From positions 18,326,712 through 18,390,711 of the forward strand of contig NC_087074.1 in the NCBI RefSeq assembly GCF_026151205.1: a stretch of 64,000 nt of DNA, read 5' to 3'. The notes below the pieces were generated by a model, which was not told the origin of the DNA, did not search any database, and worked only from the letters and a program-made list of their open reading frames with translations. Of the stretch, positions 26,339-38,100 are shown piece by piece (the stretch's first letter is position 1; every line of letters starts with the position of its first letter). The position numbers and the translations under genes are program-made. The stretch is from Bolinopsis microptera (lineage: Eukaryota > Ctenophora > Tentaculata > Lobata > Bolinopsidae).

Positions 26339-26389
26339 TTACTTTTTAGCCAGCCTTTTACGCGCACTTTCAGCCTTCACCAGCTTTCC
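26339..26389 (-). pseudogene. duplicate copy of the CP110 terminal exon
   Basis: Near copy of the exon at 29162-29212. It keeps the acceptor (CTAGTTACAG), the frame, the stop and the GTAAGT donor-like sequence, and codes [16 protein letters not shown]; the other copy has Gly instead of Glu at the seventh residue. Whether it is used as an alternative last exon is unknown. The first 47 nt leave phase 2 while the exon needs phase 0, so both copies cannot be spliced in series through the internal donor. Confidence 0.6.
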
Positions 26390-27111
26390 CTGTAACTAGA
26401 GTTGTGAGTTTACATCAAAATATCAACATTTTTTCTATGAATCCAAATTCACTAGAAATATTTACATTGAGATCGGTAAATCCTGGTGCTATCAGGTAGC
26501 TGAGGGTGAGAAGAAGATAAGATAATTAGTAGAGGTCATTAAAACTATTAACTTAGCGGTGGTTAGTGGAATGTTTGTTGTACAGCAACAGTTATCATCA
26601 TTTTCAGTGACCTACGTAATTTAGCCCTTATATATAGGTTCTATTGTATCCGCTACTAAACTGGAACACTAACAGTCAACTATTCTATTAGTTGATTATT
26701 GTTTTGTTAAGGCTTGTTTTAAATTATTGGGTCCAAGTAATTGCGGACATAGTTCACTATGTGTTTACCGTGTTTGGGTGCCCATCATATTTCACAGATG
26801 GGCGCGATATTTTGAACGATTCTATTTTATATTCATTTATTGCTGTAAGTGTACTCTGTAAAATTTGAAAAGTATTTAATTAAACTTAGAGTCTCGTCGT
26901 TGAAGTATCTTAAGTTTAACCCTGCGTTAACTTTAAGTGACCATCGACAGATTGCCGAATTGCCATAATATCAATATCATCTTATCAATCAGATTTAAAC
27001 TACGTGGAGGATAACTAACTATGAAATTCTTCAACCGCAATTTTAAGTTCAAGTTTTGCCCACAAATTTTTTCTTCATTAACAGAGCATTATACCCAATA
27101 GAGTCGACACC

Positions 27112-27627
27112 ATGGGGATAGCAGACAACTGGAGTTCGTTTGTGGAAATAACGCGAGCCAAAGCAGAGTCACACGGGAAGGTAGCTCAGTATTGGGACAG
27201 GGTTCACAATATCCTGAGCTTAACCCTGATCTTCCTCTCTGCTTTTACCACAATCTCCACTCTCCTGCCAATAAGCAACTATGTTAGTGCTTGTTTGGGA
27301 AGCCTTGCTGTTCTTGTGTCTGCAGTGACTGGCTCTTTGAACCCTAGTTCAAGAAGACAGTTGCAGATGGAGGCCAGTAGGGGGTTCAAAGCCCTGATGT
27401 TGAAGATGGTGAGAGTTGAGTTAGAGAGAGATTACGAGGAACTTTGGAAGGAATACAACAAAGAATTACTAGCTGAACCCTTGCTTCCCTCTACGGTCAA
27501 GGTCAAAGATGATACAGAGTTTTCCATGTCGCCTGAATTTCTGATGGTGGTTGCTAAAAAAGAGGCAGAAGTTAGAGATATGACATCTGACTTAGAGTTA
27601 GGGAGCAGCTTTAATGTGAATAGATAA
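27112..27627 (+). CDS. SLATT-like two-transmembrane protein, 171 aa
   Basis: Single uninterrupted frame with a good start context (GACACCATGG). Layout: N-terminal amphipathic helix (about 1-30, AKAESHGKVAQYWDRVHN), first membrane helix (about 31-50, ILSLTLIFLSAFTTISTLL), short turn, second membrane helix (about 55-75, VSACLGSLAVLVSAVTGSL), then NPSSRRQLQMEASRGFKAL and a long charged helix, and an acidic tail. The order helix-TM-turn-TM-L.P..R...H/E matches the SLATT fold (SMODS and SLOG-associating two-TM effector), known mainly as the pore-like effector of bacterial nucleotide-signalling defence systems and also found in some eukaryotes. Family assignment is by pattern only. A nearly identical pseudogene lies 2.8 kb upstream in the same orientation. 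Confidence 0.65.
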   Translation: MGIADNWSSFVEITRAKAESHGKVAQYWDRVHNILSLTLIFLSAFTTISTLLPISNYVSACLGSLAVLVSAVTGSLNPSSRRQLQMEASRGFKALMLKMVRVELERDYEELWKEYNKELLAEPLLPSTVKVKDDTEFSMSPEFLMVVAKKEAEVRDMTSDLELGSSFNVNR

Positions 27628-27789
27628 GCTGATAATTCATCGTTGGATACTGATAGTAATTCACGGTCAGGAGTGAGGAGAATCAACTAAGGTGGAGTTA
27701 TCACCATTGTTGGAGTAACTGTAAGTGACTGTCAGAACGTCTCGATTGTACGTCTCTTTTCAGAACTCGTTATAACCCAAACCTCATTA

Positions 27790-27870
27790 TATTACGGATC
27801 GTTCACATATTACATAAGTCAACGAAGGAAAATCCGGTTTACGTAATATGGTTGACGAACCCTTATTTAT
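27790..27870. mobile_element. short MITE with TACGTAAT-type inverted ends
   Basis: GGATCGTTCACATATTACAT at 27797 is mirrored by TTACGTAATATGGTTGACGA near 27840, giving an element of about 70-80 bp with no coding content. The same ends occur at about 40140-40281 and 47935-48012. Confidence 0.6.
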
Positions 27871-28429
27871 AAGTACCATAAAATCCTTTTATTTTTGAAT
27901 ACTATGAAAGCTAGGGAATTTTATGATATTTCTTCACTTGTTAAACGTTGGAGGATGCAGCTATTAGGTTACTATTAGGTTACTATTAGGTTACTATCTT
28001 ATCGCTGTTTTTCTTAAGCACATCCATAAACGTTTCAAAGTATTAAATCTTCCGAAAAATTCGCTGTATAATTATACAGAGATTGTAATGGCAATGTCTT
28101 TTGGTAATCTTTTCGTTTATTATTGAGTCGGATCTCCTTTTGAAAATGCAAGATGCAAGAAGTAAAAAAACTTTTTCAACAATTTCTGAAAGTGAACCAC
28201 ACATTTATAAAATACACACAATTCAATTTGATCATCACATTTTTGTTGTCGATTAAAAACGTGATTAAATGCGACTGAATGGACAGTAAATTGATACTAA
28301 CTTAAATTCATTTTTATTGTGTCTTTTTGTCTGAATACAGTTACAAATCAGATTAAATCAGCCTCACAGTTCATATATTCACTCGACACTCTTTTACTCA
28401 TTTCAGAGCTCTGATCAGGTCGACCATTG

Positions 28430-28822
28430 GTAGAGACAGTGTTCTTTAAAGAACTTCCCTCCGGTGTTCTTTAAAGAACTTCCTTCCAGTGTTCTTTAAA
28501 GAACTTCCCTCCAGTGTTTTTCCAAGAACTCTCTCCAGTGTTCTTCAAAGAACTTCCCTCCAGCGTTCTTTAAAGAACTTCTCACCAGTGTTCTTCCAAG
28601 AACTCTCCCCAGTGTTCTTCCAAGAACTCTCCCCAGTGTTCTTTAAAGAACTACTCACCAGTGGTCTTCCAAGAACTCTCTCCAGTGATCTTCAAAGAAC
28701 TTCCCTCCAGCGTTCTTTAAAGAACTTCTCACCAGTGTTCTTCCAAGAACTCTCCCCAGTGTTCTTCCAAGAACTTCTCACCAGTGGTCTTCCAAGAACT
28801 TCTCTCCAGTTTTCTTTAAATC
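28430..28822. repeat. minisatellite, CCAGTGTTCTTTAAAGAACT units
   Basis: About 15 units of 24-27 bp, each with a TTCTTTAAAGAA or TTCTTCCAAGAA core, itself a perfect or near-perfect palindrome. Such cores resemble heat-shock-element pentamers (nTTCnnGAAn). The frame at 28489 is a repeat artefact. Confidence 0.9.
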
Positions 28823-29161
28823 CATGCTTTTTGTCGGACGGTCCTGGGTGAAACACGGTCTTATACTCACAAGATAGCTGTAATATCAAAGAAGCAACTG
28901 TTAACAAAGGCTTATAAACAAAGCTGTCTTCTTCGTCATCAAGCCACTGACGATTGAATGAGTCTAATAATAGACTTACTAATAGGGTACTAATGTTAAG
29001 TGTGTATATTATCTGACCGCCAATTTAACTGCTAGGTACACTACTAAAGTGCTATATTGTACACACTAGGTAAAGACACTACTAAAGACACTAGTAAAAA
29101 CTCCTCTCCTAACATTTCTCTAGTTTATATTGAAAACTCCGAGTGCTTTTGTTATTTGTAC

Positions 29162-32100
29162 TTACTTTTTAGCCAGCCTTTTACGCGCACTTCCAGCCTT
29201 CACCAGCTTTCCCTGTAACTAGAGTTGTGAGTTTACATCAAAATATCAACATTTTTCTATGAATTCTTGAATAAAGGTCAAAATTCACTAGAAATATTTA
29301 CATTGAGATCGGTAAATCCTGGTGCTATCAGGTAGCTGAGAGTGAGAAGAAGATAGGATAATTAGTAGAGGTCATTAGAACTATTAACTTAGCGGTGGTT
29401 AGTGGAATGTTTGTTTTACAGCAACAATTATCATTATCTTAGTTAGTGCCCTACGTAATGTAGCCCCTCTATTGTACTCGCTGCTAAACTGGAGCACTAA
29501 CCGTCAACCGTCTACTTGTTTGCTATTGTTTTGTTAAGGCTTGTTTTAAACTTAGATTCTTGTCATTGAAGTACAGTTTAATAAATTAATGATATCGGCC
29601 CTGCAGAGAGTATATTATATACTGATATATCAACTAGTCAGTCAAATTTAAACTACCCGGAAAGTGGTTATCAACTTTCTAATTAGAAAGCTAGTTAGAA
29701 AGCTAGTTAGAAAGCTAGTTAGAAAGCTAGTTAGAAAGCTAGTTAGAAAGCATTCACAGATAAAGGAGGGAACTACATAATTCTAAAAAGAGGTGACGTA
29801 ATGTGTGGTGACGTAATGTCTAATTAATTACAGTTAGATAATAAAAGTATACCTCTTTATGTTGGAGTTCTCGTCGCGCGGATCTCGTGTTAGTAATAAG
29901 AGTCATCTGATCTGATATGCTGGTGTTAAAGAAGATCGCGTGTACTCGTTCCTTTGTCTGTTGCAGCGTCTCTTTTAAACTGAGATCGGTGTTTTGAGTT
30001 TCTCTAATTTGTGGTAAAATAAATTATCACGGTCGGGTTTAGACCATCGGAGCTGTGAATTTAGCAAACGGTGTGAGAGAAAATGGAAGGAAATAATTTC
30101 GCCCTGGTTATACACCCTGTATCACGCGTAATCAGTTTTGATACCGCGAAAGTTTACGTTAACCAAGACGTAAGCTAGTATCTTACCACACTTCAGTTAC
30201 CTGACAGAGACTTGTGATACATAGACATGGGAGTTTTCAGATTTGTAAGTGATTGTCTCGCCGCCTAACGCGTGCAGCTCGTTATAGTTATACAGTTAGT
30301 ACCTTAAACTTTTAAATTAAATCATAATTTAGCCTAATTTGATTAAACTATTTGTTTTTTCAAAGCTTTGCCGCCTGTTATTTACAGAGGAAACTACCTG
30401 AATATCAAATGGAATCTTTCTCCTAGTCAGCTGCCCTCAACTTCATGCTTTTTTAAAAATATACATATAACAACGATTTCAAAATTGTAGGATGGATTCT
30501 TAGTCCTTAGCTCGAATATTTGTATCGCTATTCGCTGCCGAATACCGCCGATAACATTGATCACACCGCCGCCGATTTTTCCGAAACCCTGCAGCGTGTA
30601 GTTCTGGGTCTCACGACCACAGTAGTGTCTCTACTAGCTTACTAGGGTTACAGAGTCACCAAATACCGAATCGGCCGAATATATTCGGTCGACCGAATCG
30701 TTTACTATTCGATAGAATCGAACACCAAATGCTGAACTTAGATTCCGAATATTTACGGAACTATTGGGCAGTCCTAGTCTCCACAGCTCACTCATCAGTA
30801 CGACAGCTGTACCGTGAAGCCAGTGAAATGAGATTAGACCCTGTAACCACCTGCTAACACCTGTCAATGTAGGGTCTATACTTAATTACTGTATTAATGT
30901 GGTTCCTCTTTGTTTAGCAGTGCATGACGGACCCAGATGTCATGTTTACTCGGAACTTTATTTCGTGTTTAAGCACCATCTCGGTGTCACAGTATTGAGT
31001 ATGATTCTTTTGAAGCATCTGTTTAACTTTAACGCGTCACCTAATTTACATTGTTTAAGAGTTTAGCTAGTTTTCATATTCAAGCTTTCAATTTTAGAAA
31101 ATTAAGATTTTTTAAAACTTTGTAAGCTTTTTAGTTTTTATTGTGTTCAAATAAAGAGCCCTATGCTATTCCTTGCTTCAATCTCGCATGACGTAATCTG
31201 TGGAAAATTGGTGTATCTATTTACACCGTTTAAGCTTAACTTGAAATCTGAATCTCACGATTGAGCCATTTCAAAGGTCCCCTTTGATAAGGGGGCCTAT
31301 CTTGTCACTACTATTAAGTCCCTGACTTGTCTCCGAGTTCTCCCTTGCCTAATAGGTCTGATCCTGTAACTGTATCTGACCACCCTCAGTCCTCACCATG
31401 CTGTAAACTGCACTACTGTTAACTCTACTTTGTGACACGTGACACTTAGTACGTTAATCTGTGAACTTCATATTTCTGTGTAATTGGAGGCTGCTATTAG
31501 TAATGATAATAATATAATATCACTACTACTAATACTACAACTACTTCTATACTCGGACAATACGTACAGCTGGTGCGGAGTTATAGCAGGTTAATAGCCG
31601 GTTATAGCAGGTTAATAGCAGGTTATAGCAGGTTAATAGCAGGTTAATAGCCGGTTATAACAGGTTAATAGCCGGTTATAGCAGGTTAATAGCCGGTTAT
31701 AGCAGGTTAATAGCAGGTTATAGCAGGTTAATAGCAGGTTAATAGCAGGTTATAACAGGTTAATAGCCGGCCGGCATCGTGCCTATTTGCTGTACCAGAC
31801 ACTGGTACAGAAGAGAGACAAAGAGAGCAGCGGTTATCTACTTATAGTACTGTGTTCTGAAGTCTGTACTATTATCTACTTCTAGTACTGTGTTCTGAAG
31901 TCTGGATAGTAGTACTATTACGGTAGACGGAATGTAGTTGCTATAACAACAGCTATTAGGTGAAGTACCAGAGCCTGAAGTCAATGACACGATCAGAAGC
32001 TAGAGGGGCTAGTTACTAGTACTTCAGAATTATCGACTAGCGAGGAATGTGTGCCAGTCTAGCACCAGGGGCAGGGAGCTAGACTGCACATTTAGCACAT

Positions 32101-35100
32101 TTAGCACATTTAGCACATTTAGCACATTTAGCACATTTAGCACATTTAGCACATTTAGCAGTTCCCACTCCTTAACAGTGGTCCTGAGTCTAAGTCCAAG
32201 TGTCAGTAGTATTAGTCTACCAAATAAGTACTGCTACCCTCAGGTAGTAGTGCTATGTTCGTTTCGTTTGTTTGCCAACATTTTATTACGCTGATGAGTA
32301 TTGAGTATAAACGCAGTTGTTCATTAGTTTTCTTTCGTTGCTTCTTAGTTTTCTATTGATTTTGACATGTTACTGTCATGATAGGAACACGTCGTGCTGT
32401 TATCTTAACATGAGCTAATACTGATCGAATACTATCTCTATCATATACGCGTTAGATCGTGCTGGGGGGATACAACGGTCATTAATGTGCATTAATGGGC
32501 ATAAATGGGCATTAATGTGCATTAATGTATATGTATATTTCAGCAAAATTCTATAATACTGCCATTAATGCCCATACTTTTTTTCCCATTTTTTATTAAA
32601 TATGGGCATTAATGTGCATTAATGGGCATTAATGTGCAAAATTTTAAAATACTGCCATTAATGCCCATACTTTTTTCCCATTTTTCTATTAAATATGGGC
32701 ATTAATGTGCATTAATGGGCATTAATGGGCATTAATGTGATTAATGTATATGTATATTCAGCAAAATTAATGTGGAGATCTCAAGTACGGGCCCTCATCC
32801 TCCTTACAATCTCATTCCTCGTCGTCAGTCAGGGAATAGGTATGAAATTGATATTAAAATACTTACTTTGTGTTTCTAACGACAAACTCTATTATTTATA
32901 ATACCTTCGGTTCGATCTTGCACGGTTAAAATTACGCGCTCTCTACAAATACTAAAATTCTTTCGTTGAACTTATTCTAGAACATAGGGCCTAAGCTGGT
33001 TGTTTTCATGGTGAGTCAAGGCTAAACTCCATATTTCAGGATGGACGGACACAGATACTGGCGAAGAGAAAATAGCACATGATTTCAGGTCGGCACCTCT
33101 CCAACTCATGACAGATGCGGAGTTTGGAAGTGGTGCTCGAGTCCACATAGGACTACGGTTAGAGGTGGACAGTAACGATAACACGGGTACAGGTGGAGTT
33201 AAAATAGAGCTCAGTAACCCTCCGCAGTACTTTATCACCTTCTGTTCTGACAACTGGACCGAGTTTGAGGGTACCCAGTGCTCTCAGCTCATTAAAACAT
33301 GGACTATAACCAAGACTAGCTCCTCTGTTAGTATCAGTTGTAACCTGCACATTATAGCTGAGTATCCCTTCGCTGAGTCCAGCAGGGATAGCTGTGTGTC
33401 TCATTGGGGTTTGAGGTCGGGAGGGTTCTCTTTTAAAAAGATTACAAATGACGGGGGAGACTCTGCTTCTAAGAAATACAGAGCTAAACCAGCTACAAAA
33501 TCAGGTAGAACAATAATGGACTTTAACGTGGCGACTTTCCACATTCTACATAATATATAACAATTACAATGCGATACAATTCAAATAGTAAACAGAAACT
33601 TTAGACTAGGCCATGTCATGAAAAAAAGTAGCGGAAACTTAATGATATTGGGGTATTGTCCTCATTTAGCCAGTTAATTTTGCGAGACCATCTTCCCCAG
33701 TATCTGACTGTATTACTCCTAGATTGTACGAGGATCCCAATCTCTGGAGTGAGCACAGAGCCAGCAGACCGGCCAGTTGATCCCGGAACTATTGTTACTG
33801 TGAAGTGTAACAAGGGGTTTAACACTGGTGACAGTGTTATAACGTGTAACAGCTTCCTTTACGAGCAATTCAGTTACAAAAACAAACCAGCTTGTGTTGA
33901 AATAAGCTCCTTCGGTAAGCGTCAGAAAGTAACAAATAATTTATTGTATAAATTGATTGAATATAAATAGTTGATGCCAAAATATTAGGGAATATTTTGG
34001 TATCATTTATATCTCCTAACTTCCTAATATTTATCTCGAAGATACGTTTTGACATTTCTATTTCTAATCTTCATTGTTCGGGCATTCGACAATCTGAATT
34101 TATAGATGGCGAAGGCTTCAACATGGTCAGTAAGTTGTACAAGTTATGAAAATTTGCCCCAAAGTTATAACATATTGATTCCCCAAGCTCAACTCCGAAA
34201 TCATAGTTAAAACTTTAGAACTAGATAAAAATTCAGTACCTGTCGTAAAAAGCACGGTCCTGAGCGGACATCTCCGAACTAAGTCCGTATCCAGATAATA
34301 TCTCCTGAGTATCTCGGACCGTCTTGATGTGTTGTTGAACTTTGTAGCTGTTTAGTAGGGCTCGGGTAAGGTAACCTCTGATGTGGGCTGCTATTTTGCT
34401 GGCTCGCTCTTCTATAACCTGGACGCAAAGTTGGTTAGTTACTTGAGTTAGGCTGGTTTTATAGACATAACTCAATGATAAAATAGCAACCTGACTGATG
34501 ATGAGAATACAATTGAGCTGAAGGAAATGTTTGTATACGCAACATCTCAACTTGCTATATCTCTTGTACTTTTGCAGATAAGAAACCCTTTAAAAACTCA
34601 ACTTACCAGGCTACAATCAGTGTTGTAAGACTCGTTCCGGATCCGCCTCGGAGTAACAACAACCTCTCCACTCCCAACCAATGGGCTCTCAGCAGGAGGA
34701 GGCTTGACAGAGAGAGGGGTCGAGGTGAGGAGGGCTGAACTAGATCGGGCCCTTCCTGGTAGTCCTGGAATTCGGGACAGTTAAATATTCGAATGTGTAG
34801 TTTATAATTATTATTTCTATTATATTTGTTAGCTCATTCTTTAAAAATTCAAAATGTGAAGATAAAATTTTCCGCTCACCAGGTGATTTCCTGTCGGTGC
34901 GAGGAGATGAGACCTTCTTGACAACCCGAGACAAGTCCGTAGAGCTGTGAGGAGAAGCGATGGTGTTCCTGCGTGCAAGCCCTGGTCTTGGGGAACGTGG
35001 ACTATCCACTTCTACGTAGAATGAGATACCTCTGCGCGGGGTTGATGGACTACTGGGGGTAGGACTCGAGGGGGTGGTTGCAGTAGAGGGCTGGTCTGGG

Positions 35101-38100
35101 AGCTTCCGTGTTCCAACTTTCTGTGGAGATATCTGATATTCTGGTGTTACTGATCTTATTTCTCGCTCAGATCCGATATAATATGATCGGTATGAACACT
35201 GCGATTCTTTCTGTTATATTATTTATATTATATATATTAACATGTTACTATCTTTATTCTTTATGTAACTTGTTTTTAGAGTGCAATGAAGTGATAGAAA
35301 TCGTGTAAATGTAGTAAGTTTATTATTCAAGTTAAATTATTCAGAACATAACATACCCCGGTCAGATTGAGACTAAAAGGGCGCCCAGTTTCAGAAGAAG
35401 GAGAAGGTGGAGAGTTATTGAGATCAAGTCTCCGCTTAGCAGTGCTGTTTGGAGAAGGGCGCTGTGTGCCTCTTAGCACCGCACTCGGAGTGCTGTGTAA
35501 TCCAGAACTCGACTGCATTGTAATGTCCAGTTCTATGACTGCCTCCAACGCCTCTAAATGACGTAGTACCTGATTTGTTTAGTCTTCAGTTTATTTTATA
35601 TAAAGGATTCAAATTCAAAATAGTTGATGCTCATTCAAAATCGGCATTATTTGTACGTATTTTCTAAACATTTAATTTAAAATTGTCTACGTTTAATCAG
35701 ATCTCCTCACCTGAGAAGATGGAGGACTTTTTTCTGACGTTCTCCTGAAATTTACAGATGATTAATTTGATAACAAAAAATTATGATATTTCAGGTCACT
35801 CCAACCAACAAAAAACATTCAAAAGCAGAAAGCCTTAAATTCATTCAAAAATCTTCGAGTCATCTCTTAGATTTAGAAAAAAAATGTAGAAATGTAGAAA
35901 TAAGTATACGAAATGAAAATTATTATGAATACAATATTATGAGACGCGAAACCACCTAAAATTGACTCACAGCATGGATGATGGAAGAATGGGCTCGATG
36001 ACCACTGCCTCCCCTGTCTCAGTAACCACTGCCTCCCCCGTCTCAGCAACCACTGCCTCCCCCGCCTCAGCAACCCCCTCAGTACTACCAGCTCCTTCCT
36101 GCAAGTTTGACAAATCCAACACCATGCTCTGTGAGTTTGACAGTTCCAGTTCACCACGACTCAGCTCAGGTTCTAACACAAGACTGTTAGAGTTATACAG
36201 CTCTAATTCCTCCCGCGACGAGCTGTGATCAGATACACCACTCTCTTTGGTTGCTACGTCGGGTTGAGAGTTGATGTCATCTTGAGCCGAGTCAACTGAA
36301 GAGAAGCTCAGATTTTTTGGCACTATGATATTCACAGACTCTTTATCGATACCGGTTGAAGCATCGGTGCCAGCCGTATCATCTGCAGCTGTAGCAGCAC
36401 TATTTTGTTGACTGATGACGTTTTGAGAGGAAACAGCCGAGAGTGGTTTGTAAGTTTTACTTACCATTGGTGAGCTACTGTACTGACAGAATGGCACCTT
36501 ACCTGCGGGAAAAGGCGTAACATTTAAAGTTGCGATGATCTTACTATCTACTGATCTCGTTGTTTTGATTATCAATATTAGATCAGCATGGTTTCACAAA
36601 TTCTACAAAACTGTTAAAAGTTTGTACGTGCATCACGAGACTAACGGAGTAACACAAAAGTTAGCTTTGCGCGTTACGAAAATTATTAGTGTAGACCTTT
36701 GGAAGCGAATGTATGCAAGTATCTGTTTTTAAATTTCACTGTGGGGTTTGTTTTTCTTTTAAAATGTTCCGTATATGTTCTAGAATTATAGTCTGCAGAC
36801 CAAAGTCCCAACTATACTATACTAACTACTTTCTGGGCCAAAGAACCGCTTATTTTCGGAACTATTTATATTTAGTGTCTCAACTAGCCAGCGGTTCGAG
36901 CACAAATTTGTGACCCTAAAATGGGCTCTCAATGGGCCACTTTTTGGAGCTATGTAACAAATTTCTGTCAACAATACGACCCTTACTAAACAGTACGCTG
37001 TACTCGGTTATGTGTCGTCTAGGGAGGGTCTACCCAGTTATGTAATTAGCAACTATGTAATTAGCAACTATCTAATTAGATAAACTAAATAATTAACTCA
37101 CCAGTAACTCCGGTAACTCCAGTAACGCCAGTAACTCCAGTAACCCCAGTAACTCCAGTAACTCCAGTAACCCCATTAACTCCAGTAACTCCAGTAACCC
37201 CAGTAACCCCAGTAACTCCAGTAACTCCAGTAACACCAGTAACTCCATTAACTCCAGTAACCCCATTAACTCCAGTAACCCCATTAACTCCAGTAACTCC
37301 AGTAACTCCAGTAACTCCAGTAACTCCAGTAACTCCAGTAACCCCATTAACTCCAGTAACCCCATTAACCCCAGTAACCCCAGTAACTCCATTAACTCCA
37401 GTAACTCCAGGCTGTTGCATCTCCTCCAGATCTACCCTCAATAATATGGCATCTTGAGAACCTTCCTGCTGGTCCTCTCTGGCTGTCACATACTCGTCAG
37501 GGCTTTTACACAAACTCTCTTGAGACTCCTTTCTGTCTCGGTGCTTTTTCTTGATAGCTCTTAGATTCAGCTGAGGTACTGCCTCCTGAAGGGAGTTAGG
37601 ATAAGTCACCCCACCTCAACTCACCTCACCCCACTTCACCCCACCTCAACTCACCCCACCCCACTTCACCCCACCTCAACTCACCTCACCCCACTTCACC
37701 CCACCTCAACTCACCTCACCCCACTTCACCCCACCTCAACTCACCCCACTTCACCCCACCTCAACTCACCTCACCACTTCACCCCACCTCACCCCACTTC
37801 ACCCCACCTCAACTCACCTCACCCCACTTCACCCCACCTCAACTCACCTCACCCCACTTCACCCCACCTCAACTCACCTCACCCCACTTCACCCCACCTC
37901 AACTCACCTCACCCCACTTCACCCCACCTCAACTCACCTCACCCCACTTCACCCCACCTCAACTCACCTCACCCCACTTCACCCCACCTCAACTCACCTC
38001 ACCCCACTTCACCCCACCTCAACTCACCTCACCCCACTTCACCCCACCTCAACTCACCTCACCCCACTTCACCCCACCTCAACTCACCTCACCCCACCTC

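Larger units (their letters stand above)
24324..29665. repeat. tandem segmental duplication, unit about 2.6 kb
   Basis: Copy 1 (24324 to about 27012) and copy 2 (27127 to about 29665) share order and orientation: SLATT-like gene, spacer, ACTAGTAAAAACTCCTCTCC, CP110 terminal exon, GAGATCGGTAAATCCTGG, TTGTTTTGTTAAGGCTTG, and TTTAAACTAC. The distance from SLATT to the exon is about 2.1 kb in both, although the spacers are unrelated (GC-rich repeat in copy 1, minisatellite in copy 2). Confidence 0.85.

Noticed and set aside
28430-28822. Possible CRISPR array
   Set aside because: Regular units of 24-27 bp but no unique spacers, and the genome is eukaryotic; it is a minisatellite.
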